Translations under genes and position numbers: made by a program
From: Bacteroidia bacterium
Lineage (GTDB): Bacteria > Bacteroidota > Bacteroidia > Flavobacteriales > Flavobacteriaceae
Assembly: GCA_018679315.1 (NCBI GenBank)
Contig: JAHHLF010000068.1
Span: forward strand, 1 to 20,440
Reading direction: 5' to 3'
Length of the DNA stretch: 20,440 nt
The notes under the pieces: generated by a model
What the model saw: only the letters and a program-made list of their open reading frames with translations
Told to the model about the DNA's origin: nothing
Database searches by the model: none
Shown: piece by piece, positions 1 through 7,123 of the stretch
How positions within the stretch are numbered: the first letter of the stretch is position 1
Layout of the letters: each line of letters begins with the position of its first letter

Positions 1-1
1 C

Positions 2-1384
2 CCGAACGGACTCGTACATCACCAGGGGGTGTATCATTTATTCTATCAGTATTATCCGGATGATATCATTTGGGGGCCCATGCATTGGGGCCATGCCGTA
101 AGTAAAGATATGCGACACTGGGAACACAAACCCATAGCCTTGTATCCTGACGAACATGGCTTAATATTTTCAGGTAGTGCAGTTGTAGATCACAAAAACA
201 CTTCCGGTTTCGGAACGGAAAAGAATCCGCCCCTGGTTGCCATTTTTACATATCACGATATGGAGGGGGAACAAGGGGGTGAAGATACATTTCAGACGCA
301 AGGAATCGCGTATAGTCTGGATAATGGAGAAAGCTGGACCAAGTATGAAGGCAATCCGGTAATTGGCAATGAAGGCATCAGGGACTTCAGAGATCCAAAG
401 GTTTTTTGGGATGATATAAGTGAGAGCTGGATCATGGCTTTGGTAGCCGGGGATCATGCAAAATTCTACCGATCTGCCGATCTTAAGGAATGGGCCTTGA
501 TCAGTGAATTTGGCAAAGACAAAGGCGCCCACGGCGGGGTATGGGAATGTCCGGATCTGTTTCCTTTAAAAGATCCGTCTACCGGAGAAGAAAAATGGAT
601 ACTGATCATAAGTATAAATCCCGGTGCGCCTAATGGGGGTAGCGGGACGCAATATTTTATTGGCGACTGGGATGGCACTACATTTACTACAGACCAGGAA
701 GGCGCCAAATGGTTGGATTGGGGAACGGATAATTATGCCGGTGTAACCTATAACAATGTGCCCAATGGAGACAGGATCTTTATTGGTTGGATGAGCAACT
801 GGTCCTATGCCAGGGATACGCCTACTAAAAAATGGCGAAGCGCTATGACATTGCCGCGCAAACTCGCTTTGTTCCAATCATTCGATGGAATTACACTCAC
901 TAACTATCCCTTATCCGTATTTGATCCTAAGGAATTGAGTTATTCAACCATTAACCTGGATGCAGGAGCCAGTTTTACGGTTAATGCCGACAATTTCAAC
1001 CAGTCGGAAGTCCGCTTTATTTTGGCAAACAATTCCACCCGTATTCAGTTCAGTAATGAGATAGGGGATCTGCTCGCTTTAGAGTTGGATTCGGAAAACA
1101 AGATGTTTACCCTGGACAGGACTAGATCCGGTAATACAGATTTCCAGGAGGATTTTGGCAAGGACGTACATCAAATGCCGGTACCTGAACTACCCGAAGA
1201 TTTTGAAATACGTATCCTTATGGATTGGTCCTCTGTTGAAGTATTTATCAACGGGGGTCAGTATGTGATGACGGGGCAAATCTTCCCGCGGGAATTTTAC
1301 ACTCAATTGACTGTGGAAAATGGGTCGACCTACGATCTTAATATGGAACTGGGCGGACCCTTTGAGATTGAGCGGGTGTGGTGA
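2..1384 (+). CDS. GH32 family fructan/sucrose hydrolase (levanase/invertase type), 5' truncated by window edge
   Basis: The reading frame is open to the left edge, and the window begins at the Pro-Asn-Gly of the family WMNDPNG motif, so the nucleophile Asp lies just outside. The first internal start (GTG at 29) is not the true start. Seen in the sequence: the SGSAV block, an FRDPK motif at 386-400 (Asp 392-394, transition-state stabiliser) and a WECPD motif at 542-556 (Glu 545-547, acid/base). Together these define the five-bladed GH32 propeller. The C-terminal third is the usual beta-sandwich, with a DWSSVEVFINGG signature near 1225-1257. GH32 enzymes hydrolyse beta-fructosides (sucrose, levan, inulin, fructooligosaccharides), and the exact substrate cannot be read from sequence. 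About 50-80 residues, including any signal peptide, are missing, so location (periplasm or surface) is unknown. A terminator follows, so the glycosyltransferase downstream is probably a separate unit. Confidence 0.93.
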   Translation, partial: PNGLVHHQGVYHLFYQYYPDDIIWGPMHWGHAVSKDMRHWEHKPIALYPDEHGLIFSGSAVVDHKNTSGFGTEKNPPLVAIFTYHDMEGEQGGEDTFQTQGIAYSLDNGESWTKYEGNPVIGNEGIRDFRDPKVFWDDISESWIMALVAGDHAKFYRSADLKEWALISEFGKDKGAHGGVWECPDLFPLKDPSTGEEKWILIISINPGAPNGGSGTQYFIGDWDGTTFTTDQEGAKWLDWGTDNYAGVTYNNVPNGDRIFIGWMSNWSYARDTPTKKWRSAMTLPRKLALFQSFDGITLTNYPLSVFDPKELSYSTINLDAGASFTVNADNFNQSEVRFILANNSTRIQFSNEIGDLLALELDSENKMFTLDRTRSGNTDFQEDFGKDVHQMPVPELPEDFEIRILMDWSSVEVFINGGQYVMTGQIFPREFYTQLTVENGSTYDLNMELGGPFEIERVW

Positions 1385-1439
1385 TTGGGAGATCCCAAAT
1401 TCCAAGTCCCGAACCTGATGATTCCGATGGCATGAGTCA

Positions 1440-1469
1440 AACGCAATGTTTTGCGTTGATCTCTTTTTT
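1440..1469 (+). terminator. Rho-independent terminator after the GH32 gene
   Basis: Perfect 7-bp stem (AACGCAA at 1440-1446, TTGCGTT at 1451-1457) with a 4-base loop, followed by GATCTC and a run of six T to 1469. It lies about 55 bases after the GH32 stop. A shorter perfect palindrome (TTGGGA-GA-TCCCAA, 1385-1398) sits directly after the stop but has no T tract. Confidence 0.6.
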
Positions 1470-1589
1470 CTACGGAAGTTAGGTTGTATGTTAGGGAACT
1501 CGTCACATATGGGAGGAGAATAAAAGTTTTGAAGCCATCCTGTGTAATTATCACAAACACAGACACCAAATACCATAAAACCGAACTTT

Positions 1590-3035
1590 ATGAATCAATC
1601 TGACCAAAATGAGGATTCTACCAATAATGGAGCGGAACCTTCGAGCACCTATGTGATATTTCAGCTTGGCTCCTATCCCTGGCAATCCCAGGTGGAAGCT
1701 ACCTCCGGATCAGGAATATTACACGAGGCGCAGCATGAGGTTTTTAATGCCATGGACGGGGTAGCCAGCTATTCCATATTTCCTTCCGGATTTGCCCGCC
1801 AAACTAATCAGGATATGAACAGGAAGGATGTTCGAATCTATGAAATGGACTCTGAGGTACCGGAATATAGCCATCCCGACGGGCACCGTTGGGGAGGGGT
1901 AAGTGAGGAATATGTAGACAGATTCATTTCCGATGTTGAGAAACTGGTATATGACTATATGCTGGAAATTGAAAATAGCTTAGAAGCAGGTTCTGAGATC
2001 CGGCTATTTATTGCTCATCATACTTGTATCAACAGTATCATCGCTAAAAAGGTAATGGAGAAGAGAGCTGCAAACGGCTATGCGGTTCCGCCCATTGTTA
2101 TTTTTTTACACGGTACTGCTATGAAAATGATGGTTAACGAACTACGGGAAACTGCCCTAATTGAATCTGGGGAACTGGCACCCTCGGAAAGGAAATGGCC
2201 ATCCTCATTTCACAAACAATTGACAGAATTGGGAGTTTTTAGTGATAGTAGCAAACCGGGAAATGCAAATCTTGCCTATGCCATTTCTGAAGATAATATG
2301 GAGGTGTTTTCCGAATTGTTTCCAAAGTTTGACAAGGATAAGTACATTTTGGCGAACCCAGGCTATAACAGTTGTTTTGTCCCTCGTCCTCATAATAAGT
2401 TATCAGATGTTTTGAAGGAAGCACGACTTAAACATTTGGGACTGACCGGAGAGAAAACCTATGCTATTCGGACTGATTACAAACACATGATTGTTTTTGT
2501 CGGACAATTTGTAGGCTGGAAAAGAATTGATGCCGTACTGCGCGCTGCCAGGATTTGGGAAAAGGAGTTTGGGGATGAGCTTCTTACGTTAATCGTTGGG
2601 AAACAGAAAAAAGAATACAACATTGAATTGCAGAATTTAAATGAAAGCCTTGGAAACAAGAACACTTGTTTTGTCGGACCACTGATGCAACCGGAATTAG
2701 CTAAATTGTTCGCTGCTGCAACTGTGTGTACGTTTCCCTCAAAAAACGAACCTTTTGGCATGGTGTTGATCGAAGCGCTGGCATGTGGAGTACCCGTAAT
2801 AGGTGCTGATTCTGGAGGCCCCAGGGATTTTATGACCAATGATGTTGGTTATTTAGTGCCAGAAAGTGATGATATAGAAGTATTCAGCAAAAATTTGGCA
2901 AAAGCAGTTATCAAAGCGATCAAAGAAGACTGGAAAACTAAGATGTCTGAAGATTGCATTAAGGTAGCGGCGCCTTTTTCAAATACGCTGAAAACCAAAA
3001 AACTTCTGGAAGAAACACGAGCTTTGCTTGGTTGA
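1590..3035 (+). CDS. GT4-type (GT-B fold) glycosyltransferase, substrate unknown
   Basis: This is a 481-residue protein with no signal peptide or membrane helix, so it is likely cytosolic. The conserved part begins near residue 20 (YVIFQLGSYPWQ), where the GT-B N-terminal domain starts, and residues 1-19 look like a disordered tail. An acceptor-side block follows: AHHTCIN (142-148) and FLHGT (172-176). The C-terminal nucleotide-sugar domain starts near 300 and carries the GT4 signature E387PFGMVLIE395 (E-x7-E) followed by ACGVPVIGADSGGPRDF. The usual donor-binding Gly-Arg is Gly-Gln here (Q306), followed by GWKR with Lys311 retained. GT4 includes sucrose-phosphate, mannosylfructose-phosphate and trehalose synthases as well as many envelope transferases. 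The neighbouring beta-fructosidase makes a sucrose-like or compatible-solute role attractive, but this is inference. The ATG at 1590 has no obvious Shine-Dalgarno site, which is common in Bacteroidota. Confidence 0.85.
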   Translation: MNQSDQNEDSTNNGAEPSSTYVIFQLGSYPWQSQVEATSGSGILHEAQHEVFNAMDGVASYSIFPSGFARQTNQDMNRKDVRIYEMDSEVPEYSHPDGHRWGGVSEEYVDRFISDVEKLVYDYMLEIENSLEAGSEIRLFIAHHTCINSIIAKKVMEKRAANGYAVPPIVIFLHGTAMKMMVNELRETALIESGELAPSERKWPSSFHKQLTELGVFSDSSKPGNANLAYAISEDNMEVFSELFPKFDKDKYILANPGYNSCFVPRPHNKLSDVLKEARLKHLGLTGEKTYAIRTDYKHMIVFVGQFVGWKRIDAVLRAARIWEKEFGDELLTLIVGKQKKEYNIELQNLNESLGNKNTCFVGPLMQPELAKLFAAATVCTFPSKNEPFGMVLIEALACGVPVIGADSGGPRDFMTNDVGYLVPESDDIEVFSKNLAKAVIKAIKEDWKTKMSEDCIKVAAPFSNTLKTKKLLEETRALLG

Positions 3036-3051
3036 GTGCTCTAGTGGGCAC
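3036..3051 (+). terminator. Possible weak terminator after the GT4 gene
   Basis: A 6-bp stem (one G-U pair) with a TAGT loop begins on the base after the stop codon and is followed by ATTTCACGTTT. The T tract is poor. The rest of 3052-3127, between the two convergent genes, shows no convincing structure. Confidence 0.3.
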
Positions 3052-3127
3052 ATTTCACGTTTACCAGGCAGTAGAAAAATTCAGATTCACCTTCCTTTGC
3101 TTTCCTGGAGAATAGTAACGAACCGGG

Positions 3128-4480
3128 CTAATAAATATTTCGTGTGAGATAGCCATTCTTAAATTTTCCATCCGGATCATAGGCCTTGGCCAGGGCCAGG
3201 AATTCGGGATGCTTCTCGTACCGGCCTTGTAGCACTTTCGCATCCAGGGTAAACAACTTGCCCCAGTGTGGTTTTACCCCATAGGGCGCCAACTCGGCTT
3301 CGATCTTAGGCAAGAGGGCATAGACTTCTTTCGGTTTGGGTTTCCAGGTCGTATGCAGGGCAACGCATTCTTTTTTATAACAGGGACTCATCCAGAAATT
3401 ATCGGCGGCGACGGTTCGAATTTCAGAGATAAACATATGGGGGAATATTTCCTCCTTCATTTTCTCGAAGGCCATCAAGGCATCCGCCGCATTTTCCCTG
3501 GGGACGAAATACTCTGCCTGTAATTCCGCGCCGGTACTCGGCGTGAAGCCCATTTTGAAGTGAGGTAAGCGGTCATACCAGGGGCCGGGGACACCCATTT
3601 GTTCCGAACAACTTTCGGCCGATTGCTCGATCACGGGATGTACATTGTGCGTAGCTGCTTTTGCTCCGTAGAAATCACCACCCAATTCCGTGCCAGCATC
3701 ATCAGCACGTCTTTTCACCCAAACTTCACTGACCTTGTTGTCCATCCAGTTCGTAAAATAGCTCACACTGTATCCGCTGGACATGATCTCATCAAACTGG
3801 GTAACGGCCACATCGAAGGGAAGATCTAAAAACACATGCTGAAGTACATCATAGGTTTCCTCGATTTCCAGGCTTACTTTGGTGATGATGCCAAAGGCGC
3901 CCAGTCCCACAACGACTGCAGGAAAATCGGGATGAGACCTGTCAATCGTAACCAGACTACCGTCGGGTTTAACTAATTCTACAGCGACGACCTGCGTGGC
4001 CAAACCCCCATTTCGCACACCGGAACCATGGGTTGCCGTTGCACAGGCCCCGGCCACCGAAATATGAGGGAGGGAGGCCAGATTTTTTAAGGCATAACCC
4101 TGCTCATGCAAAGCTTCGGCAAAGTCGCCATATCGTGTTCCGGCCTCCACGGTGACCGTTTTATTTTCCTTGTCAACTTCTACTAAGCGGTTTAACCTTC
4201 TTGTTGAGATCTGGTTGCTCGGACTATCAGCAATATCATTAAAGCAATGGGCTGATCCCAGGGCTTTTTGCTCGTCCAAATTCCTGACCAGTTCCTGTAC
4301 TTCCTCAAGAGAGGAAGGCTCATGAAAATGCGGTGCAGTGTATGTATAATTTCCGGCCCAGTTTTTCTGCACAGAACGTATTTGCTGAGGGTTTTGCTTT
4401 CGAGGATTACAAGACCAGGGTAGTACTAAACCTCCGGCTGTGGCAAATGAAGAAAGTTGTATAAATCGTTTTCGTTTCAT
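3128..4480 (-). CDS. Exported FAD-dependent alditol (xylitol/sorbitol) oxidase of the AldO/VAO family
   Basis: The 450 residues match, from memory, the order of motifs in actinomycete alditol oxidase (AldO): NWAGNYTYTA (40-49), GSAHCFNDIA (75-84) with His78 at the position of the covalent FAD-linking His, NLASLPHISVAGACATATHG (133-152) in the FAD domain, then the substrate-site elements SEIRTVAAD (352-360; Glu353, Arg355) and KPHWGK (403-408; Lys408). All key residues are present. AldO enzymes oxidise the terminal carbinol of polyols with O2, giving the aldose and H2O2. Unlike cytosolic AldO, the protein starts with MKRKRFIQLSSFATAGGLVL and then Cys24. This resembles a Bacteroidota Tat signal (R-K-x-F-I instead of R-R-x-F-I) with a possible lipobox. 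Export is therefore likely, possibly with lipidation. L-gulono- and D-arabinonolactone oxidases are the alternatives, but the motifs favour alditol oxidase. The gene appears monocistronic. Confidence 0.88.
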   Translation of the reverse strand: MKRKRFIQLSSFATAGGLVLPWSCNPRKQNPQQIRSVQKNWAGNYTYTAPHFHEPSSLEEVQELVRNLDEQKALGSAHCFNDIADSPSNQISTRRLNRLVEVDKENKTVTVEAGTRYGDFAEALHEQGYALKNLASLPHISVAGACATATHGSGVRNGGLATQVVAVELVKPDGSLVTIDRSHPDFPAVVVGLGAFGIITKVSLEIEETYDVLQHVFLDLPFDVAVTQFDEIMSSGYSVSYFTNWMDNKVSEVWVKRRADDAGTELGGDFYGAKAATHNVHPVIEQSAESCSEQMGVPGPWYDRLPHFKMGFTPSTGAELQAEYFVPRENAADALMAFEKMKEEIFPHMFISEIRTVAADNFWMSPCYKKECVALHTTWKPKPKEVYALLPKIEAELAPYGVKPHWGKLFTLDAKVLQGRYEKHPEFLALAKAYDPDGKFKNGYLTRNIY

Positions 4481-4551
4481 TCTGGAGATTTGAAGAAATC
4501 AAGATACGTCATTTTCGTTTATCAGACTGTACAAAAAACAGCTCCAGGATT

Positions 4552-4674
4552 CCCCGAAGTGAGCTTTGCTCTACTTCGGGGTTCCTTTGGTCCCGCTCCT
4601 GCAATTACAAAAAACCACGCAACCTCCGGTTGCCTGTTTCTTGTTTTCACAGGCCTTAAGAAAGCGAGCTTTCT
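4552..4674 (-). other. Chain of stem-loops downstream of tRNA-Phe; structured RNA or repeat element of unknown role
   Basis: Four dyads follow one another. They are 4552-4581 (9 bp plus 4 bp, one bulged base, arms CCCCGAAGT/ACTTCGGGG), 4619-4633 (GCAACC/GGTTGC, followed on the minus strand by GTGG and T6), 4632-4654 (GCCTGT/ACAGGC) and 4659-4674 (AGAAAGC/GCTTTCT). They lie between the tRNA terminator and the oxidase gene. The hairpin with T6 may act as a second, back-up terminator. No convincing protein is encoded. Confidence 0.45.
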
Positions 4675-4691
4675 ACACCCTCTAAAACAGC

Positions 4692-4717
4692 AAACCCGCT
4701 CTCTCGAGCGGGTTTTT
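4692..4717 (-). terminator. Intrinsic terminator of the tRNA-Phe transcript (bidirectional shape)
   Basis: Perfect 10-bp stem (AAACCCGCTC at 4692-4701, GAGCGGGTTT at 4706-4715) with a 4-base loop. It begins 12 bases beyond the tRNA 3' end on the minus strand. The T tract is TTTGCTGTTTT on the minus strand and T5 on the plus strand. Confidence 0.75.
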
Positions 4718-4727
4718 GTGATTGATG

Positions 4728-4807
<80 letters not shown>

Positions 4808-4889
4808 AAATGTTTACTCTTTTAAGTACCAAGTATAACTTATTAGCTAAACTTTTATTAGTCAATCCTGATGCCACAGGCCGTCAGGA

Positions 4890-4910
4890 TGAGCTAAGGT
4901 ACCAATATGT
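4890..4910 (-). repeat. 21-base direct repeat, copy 2: isolated fragment of the tRNA-Phe 5' end
   Basis: Exact copy of 4787-4807, 103 bases upstream in the tRNA leader. Past the 14th tRNA base the sequence changes to TCCTGACGGCC and forms a small stem (TCAGGAT/ATCCTGA, 4865-4871 with 4884-4890, enclosing a GCC/GGC pair of triplets). It is a remnant or partial duplication, not a second tRNA. Confidence 0.8.
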
Positions 4911-4967
4911 CATTTTCCTTCCAGACCTGCTACTCACCTAGTTTATATTCGAAACTTGAGAGGGCTA

Positions 4968-5006
4968 GTCCGCCGAAGCTGCGCCGTAGGCGTAGCAAAG
5001 GTGGAC
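4968..5006 (-). repeat. REP-like imperfect palindrome at the start of the tRNA-Phe leader
   Basis: Two nested stems: outer GTCCGCC (4968-4974) with GGTGGAC (5000-5006, one G-T pair), a 3-by-3 internal loop, and inner GCTGCGCC (4978-4985) with GGCGTAGC (4989-4996, one mismatch) around a 3-base loop. It is GC-rich compared with the surrounding AT-rich spacer. Its right edge touches the -7 element, so much of it should be the 5' end of the transcript. Confidence 0.6.
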
Positions 5007-5036
5007 AAAGATAAATCCAATTTCACTAACTGCAAA
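5006..5036 (-). promoter_or_regulatory. Bacteroidota-type promoter for the tRNA-Phe transcript
   Basis: On the minus strand TTTG (5036-5033) is followed by exactly 19 bases and then TATCTTTG (5013-5006), matching the Bacteroidota consensus TTTG-N19-TAnnTTTG in full. Initiation is expected near 4998-5001, giving a leader of about 200 bases. Confidence 0.75.
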
Positions 5037-5086
5037 TAAAAAGTTAATTCCTAAGCTGTTTTTTTTCAAATGTTCATCTTTGTGGA

Positions 5087-5815
5087 ATGAACCTGATCAT
5101 TGATGTGGGAAATTCATGGGTAAAGATGGCAGTCTACAATGGCTCCCAGATCTTACACCATAAATCCATGCAACAGGAAGACCTGAAAGGAGAGGTTCAA
5201 AAAGTAATTCGTGCCTACCCTAAGATCAGCCATAGTATACTGGCTGCTGTAACTCCGGTTGCTAACGAGATCATCGATATCCTTAAAAAGAACTCGGAAA
5301 CCCATGTATTGCATTCCGCAAGTCGGTTTCCTTTTAAAAACAAATACGGCACCCCGGATACGCTTGGTTTAGACAGGATAGCCTTGGTGGCTGCAGCTAC
5401 CGAAGCTTATCCCAATACTAATGTCCTGATCATTGATGCCGGATCCTGTATTACTTACGATTTCCTCAATGCCAAGGGTGAATATCTCGGTGGGGCTATT
5501 TCCCCGGGAATTGCTATGCGCTATAAAGCCCTGAATACCTTTACGGCAAACCTTCCCGAGCTGGAGAAAACCGATAAAGCTGAATTGGTTGGGAACTCCA
5601 CGGATACCAGCGTCCACAGCGGCATCATTAATGGCGTAATCAACGAAGTAGACGGGATGATAGAGCGCTATAGATCTGAATATAGAAAAGTGACCGTGAT
5701 CCTCACAGGGGGAGACGGACAATTCTTGTCTAAACGACTAAAAAATACCATATTTGCCCATTCTAATTTTCTCCTGGAGGGCTTAAATTATCTACTGGAA
5801 CTCAACAAGCATTAA
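5087..5815 (+). CDS. coaX: Type III pantothenate kinase
   Basis: The protein phosphorylates pantothenate with ATP, the first step of coenzyme A synthesis, in the cytosol. Its 242 residues are a normal length for the family. The ASKHA-fold motifs are all visible: D6VGNSWVKMAVY (phosphate loop), GTPDTLGLD96R (substrate site with the catalytic Asp), D117AGSCITYDF, GGAISPG (135-141), GNSTDTS (169-175) and TGGDG (207-211). The start at 5087 is fixed by the MNLIIDVGN opening. A weak -7-like CATCTTTG lies at 5075-5082, only five bases before the ATG, so the transcript may be nearly leaderless. The next gene starts on the base after the coaX stop, so coaX heads a tightly packed rightward block. Confidence 0.95.
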   Translation: MNLIIDVGNSWVKMAVYNGSQILHHKSMQQEDLKGEVQKVIRAYPKISHSILAAVTPVANEIIDILKKNSETHVLHSASRFPFKNKYGTPDTLGLDRIALVAAATEAYPNTNVLIIDAGSCITYDFLNAKGEYLGGAISPGIAMRYKALNTFTANLPELEKTDKAELVGNSTDTSVHSGIINGVINEVDGMIERYRSEYRKVTVILTGGDGQFLSKRLKNTIFAHSNFLLEGLNYLLELNKH

Positions 5816-7081
5816 ATGATCAGGATATTTTTGGTTGCCGCTTTGGCGATGATGGCTTTGCAGATGTATGGACAGAACAGTACGATCTCGCCTTATTCCT
5901 ACTTTGGTTTAGGTGAATTACGTGTTGGCGGGACGATAGAAAATCAGTTGATGGGCCGAATGAGCATGTATACAGATAGTGTACATCTTAACTTCAATAA
6001 TCCAGCCGCTTACGGCAAATTAAAACTAACCACTTATGCAGCTGGTGTTAGCCTGAAGCAGGTGAAATTAGAGAATGGCACAGAATCACAAAATGCTAAT
6101 GTGAGTGCCTTGGAATACTTGGCACTTGGTTTCCCTATAAGTCCGCATATGGGAATAGGCATAGGGATCATGCCTTATTCTTCGGTCGGATATAGTTTAA
6201 GTTCGCAAAGTGTGAATTCCAATGGCGATACAGTGACTAATGTTTTTACCGGGGAAGGCGGCTTAAATCAGGTGCATTTTACCCTGGGGATTAACCCTAT
6301 CAAAAACGTCTACTTGGGCGCAACAGTTAACTACAACTTTGGCAATCTCGAAAATGAACGTATACAAAGTGTTGAAAATGTTCAATTTGGAACCCTGGAT
6401 AGACGAACACAAAGGGTGAAAGGCTATGATTTTAATTATGGTTTTACGTATACACCAAAAATCACCTCTAAACATACTTTATTTACTTCAGTTACTGTTG
6501 ATACCCAGGGGAATTTGGGTGCAGAGAATAGCCAGCGAATAGGATCTTTTGCCCAATTAAGCGGACGCGAAATAGAAACTATAGATGTAGACCTTGGGGC
6601 TCAAGGGCTGCTACGAACAGATGTTAGGGTTCCCACAACCACTACGGTCGGACTCGGATTTGGTGAGGATAAGAAGTGGTTTATTGGAGGAGAGTACAGT
6701 TTTCAGCAACTGAGTTCCTTCCGAAATGAGTTTATTGCCACTGAGAACCTGGGCTACCAGGATGCCAGTACTATCCGGTTTGGTGGATTTTTTGTACCCG
6801 ATTACAGTACCTTTTCCGGCTACTTAAAGCGCATTACATACCGTGCCGGGGTACGCTTTGCAAAGACCGGTATGTTGGTGAATAATCAGGAAATTGATGA
6901 TTTTGGCATAACTTTTGGTTTTGGTTTACCGTTGGGGAACTCGTTCTCCAATGCCAACCTGGGGCTAGAATACGGGAAAACAGGAACAACGTCGGCCAAC
7001 CTGGTACAAGAAAATTATTTTAAAGTGATTATCGGGTTGTCGTTGAACGACAGATGGTTCCAAAAAAGAAAGATAAATTAA
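5816..7081 (+). CDS. Uncharacterised outer-membrane beta-barrel protein, conserved in flavobacteria
   Basis: The protein has 421 residues. Residues 1-19 form a signal peptide (MIRIFLVAALAMMALQMYG) likely cleaved before Gln20. The mature N-terminus reads NSTISPYSYFGLGEL, a style common in flavobacterial outer-membrane proteins. The remainder shows alternating hydrophobic/polar residues, many aromatic and Gly residues and repeated short strand-like blocks, with no membrane helices, consistent with a beta-barrel. It resembles FadL/OmpP1-like proteins in overall style but no diagnostic motif was recognised. The ATG follows the coaX TAA with no gap, implying co-transcription and perhaps translational coupling. 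Its place beside a TPR protein and lptC hints at an envelope-biogenesis role, which is inference only. Confidence 0.8.
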   Translation: MIRIFLVAALAMMALQMYGQNSTISPYSYFGLGELRVGGTIENQLMGRMSMYTDSVHLNFNNPAAYGKLKLTTYAAGVSLKQVKLENGTESQNANVSALEYLALGFPISPHMGIGIGIMPYSSVGYSLSSQSVNSNGDTVTNVFTGEGGLNQVHFTLGINPIKNVYLGATVNYNFGNLENERIQSVENVQFGTLDRRTQRVKGYDFNYGFTYTPKITSKHTLFTSVTVDTQGNLGAENSQRIGSFAQLSGREIETIDVDLGAQGLLRTDVRVPTTTTVGLGFGEDKKWFIGGEYSFQQLSSFRNEFIATENLGYQDASTIRFGGFFVPDYSTFSGYLKRITYRAGVRFAKTGMLVNNQEIDDFGITFGFGLPLGNSFSNANLGLEYGKTGTTSANLVQENYFKVIIGLSLNDRWFQKRKIN

Positions 7082-7123
7082 AGAAAAAATTTAGTACATT
7101 AACCACTTAAAATACAAGGAACT

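Noticed and set aside
1385..1398. Perfect palindrome after the GH32 stop as a terminator
   Set aside because: A two-base centre cannot form a good loop and no T tract follows; the stem at 1440-1469 is better.
1190..1576. Long antisense frame over the GH32 3' end
   Set aside because: Shadow of the coding strand; no domain and no start context.
2477..2839. Antisense frame within the glycosyltransferase gene
   Set aside because: Mirror of a gene with clear motifs in the other strand.
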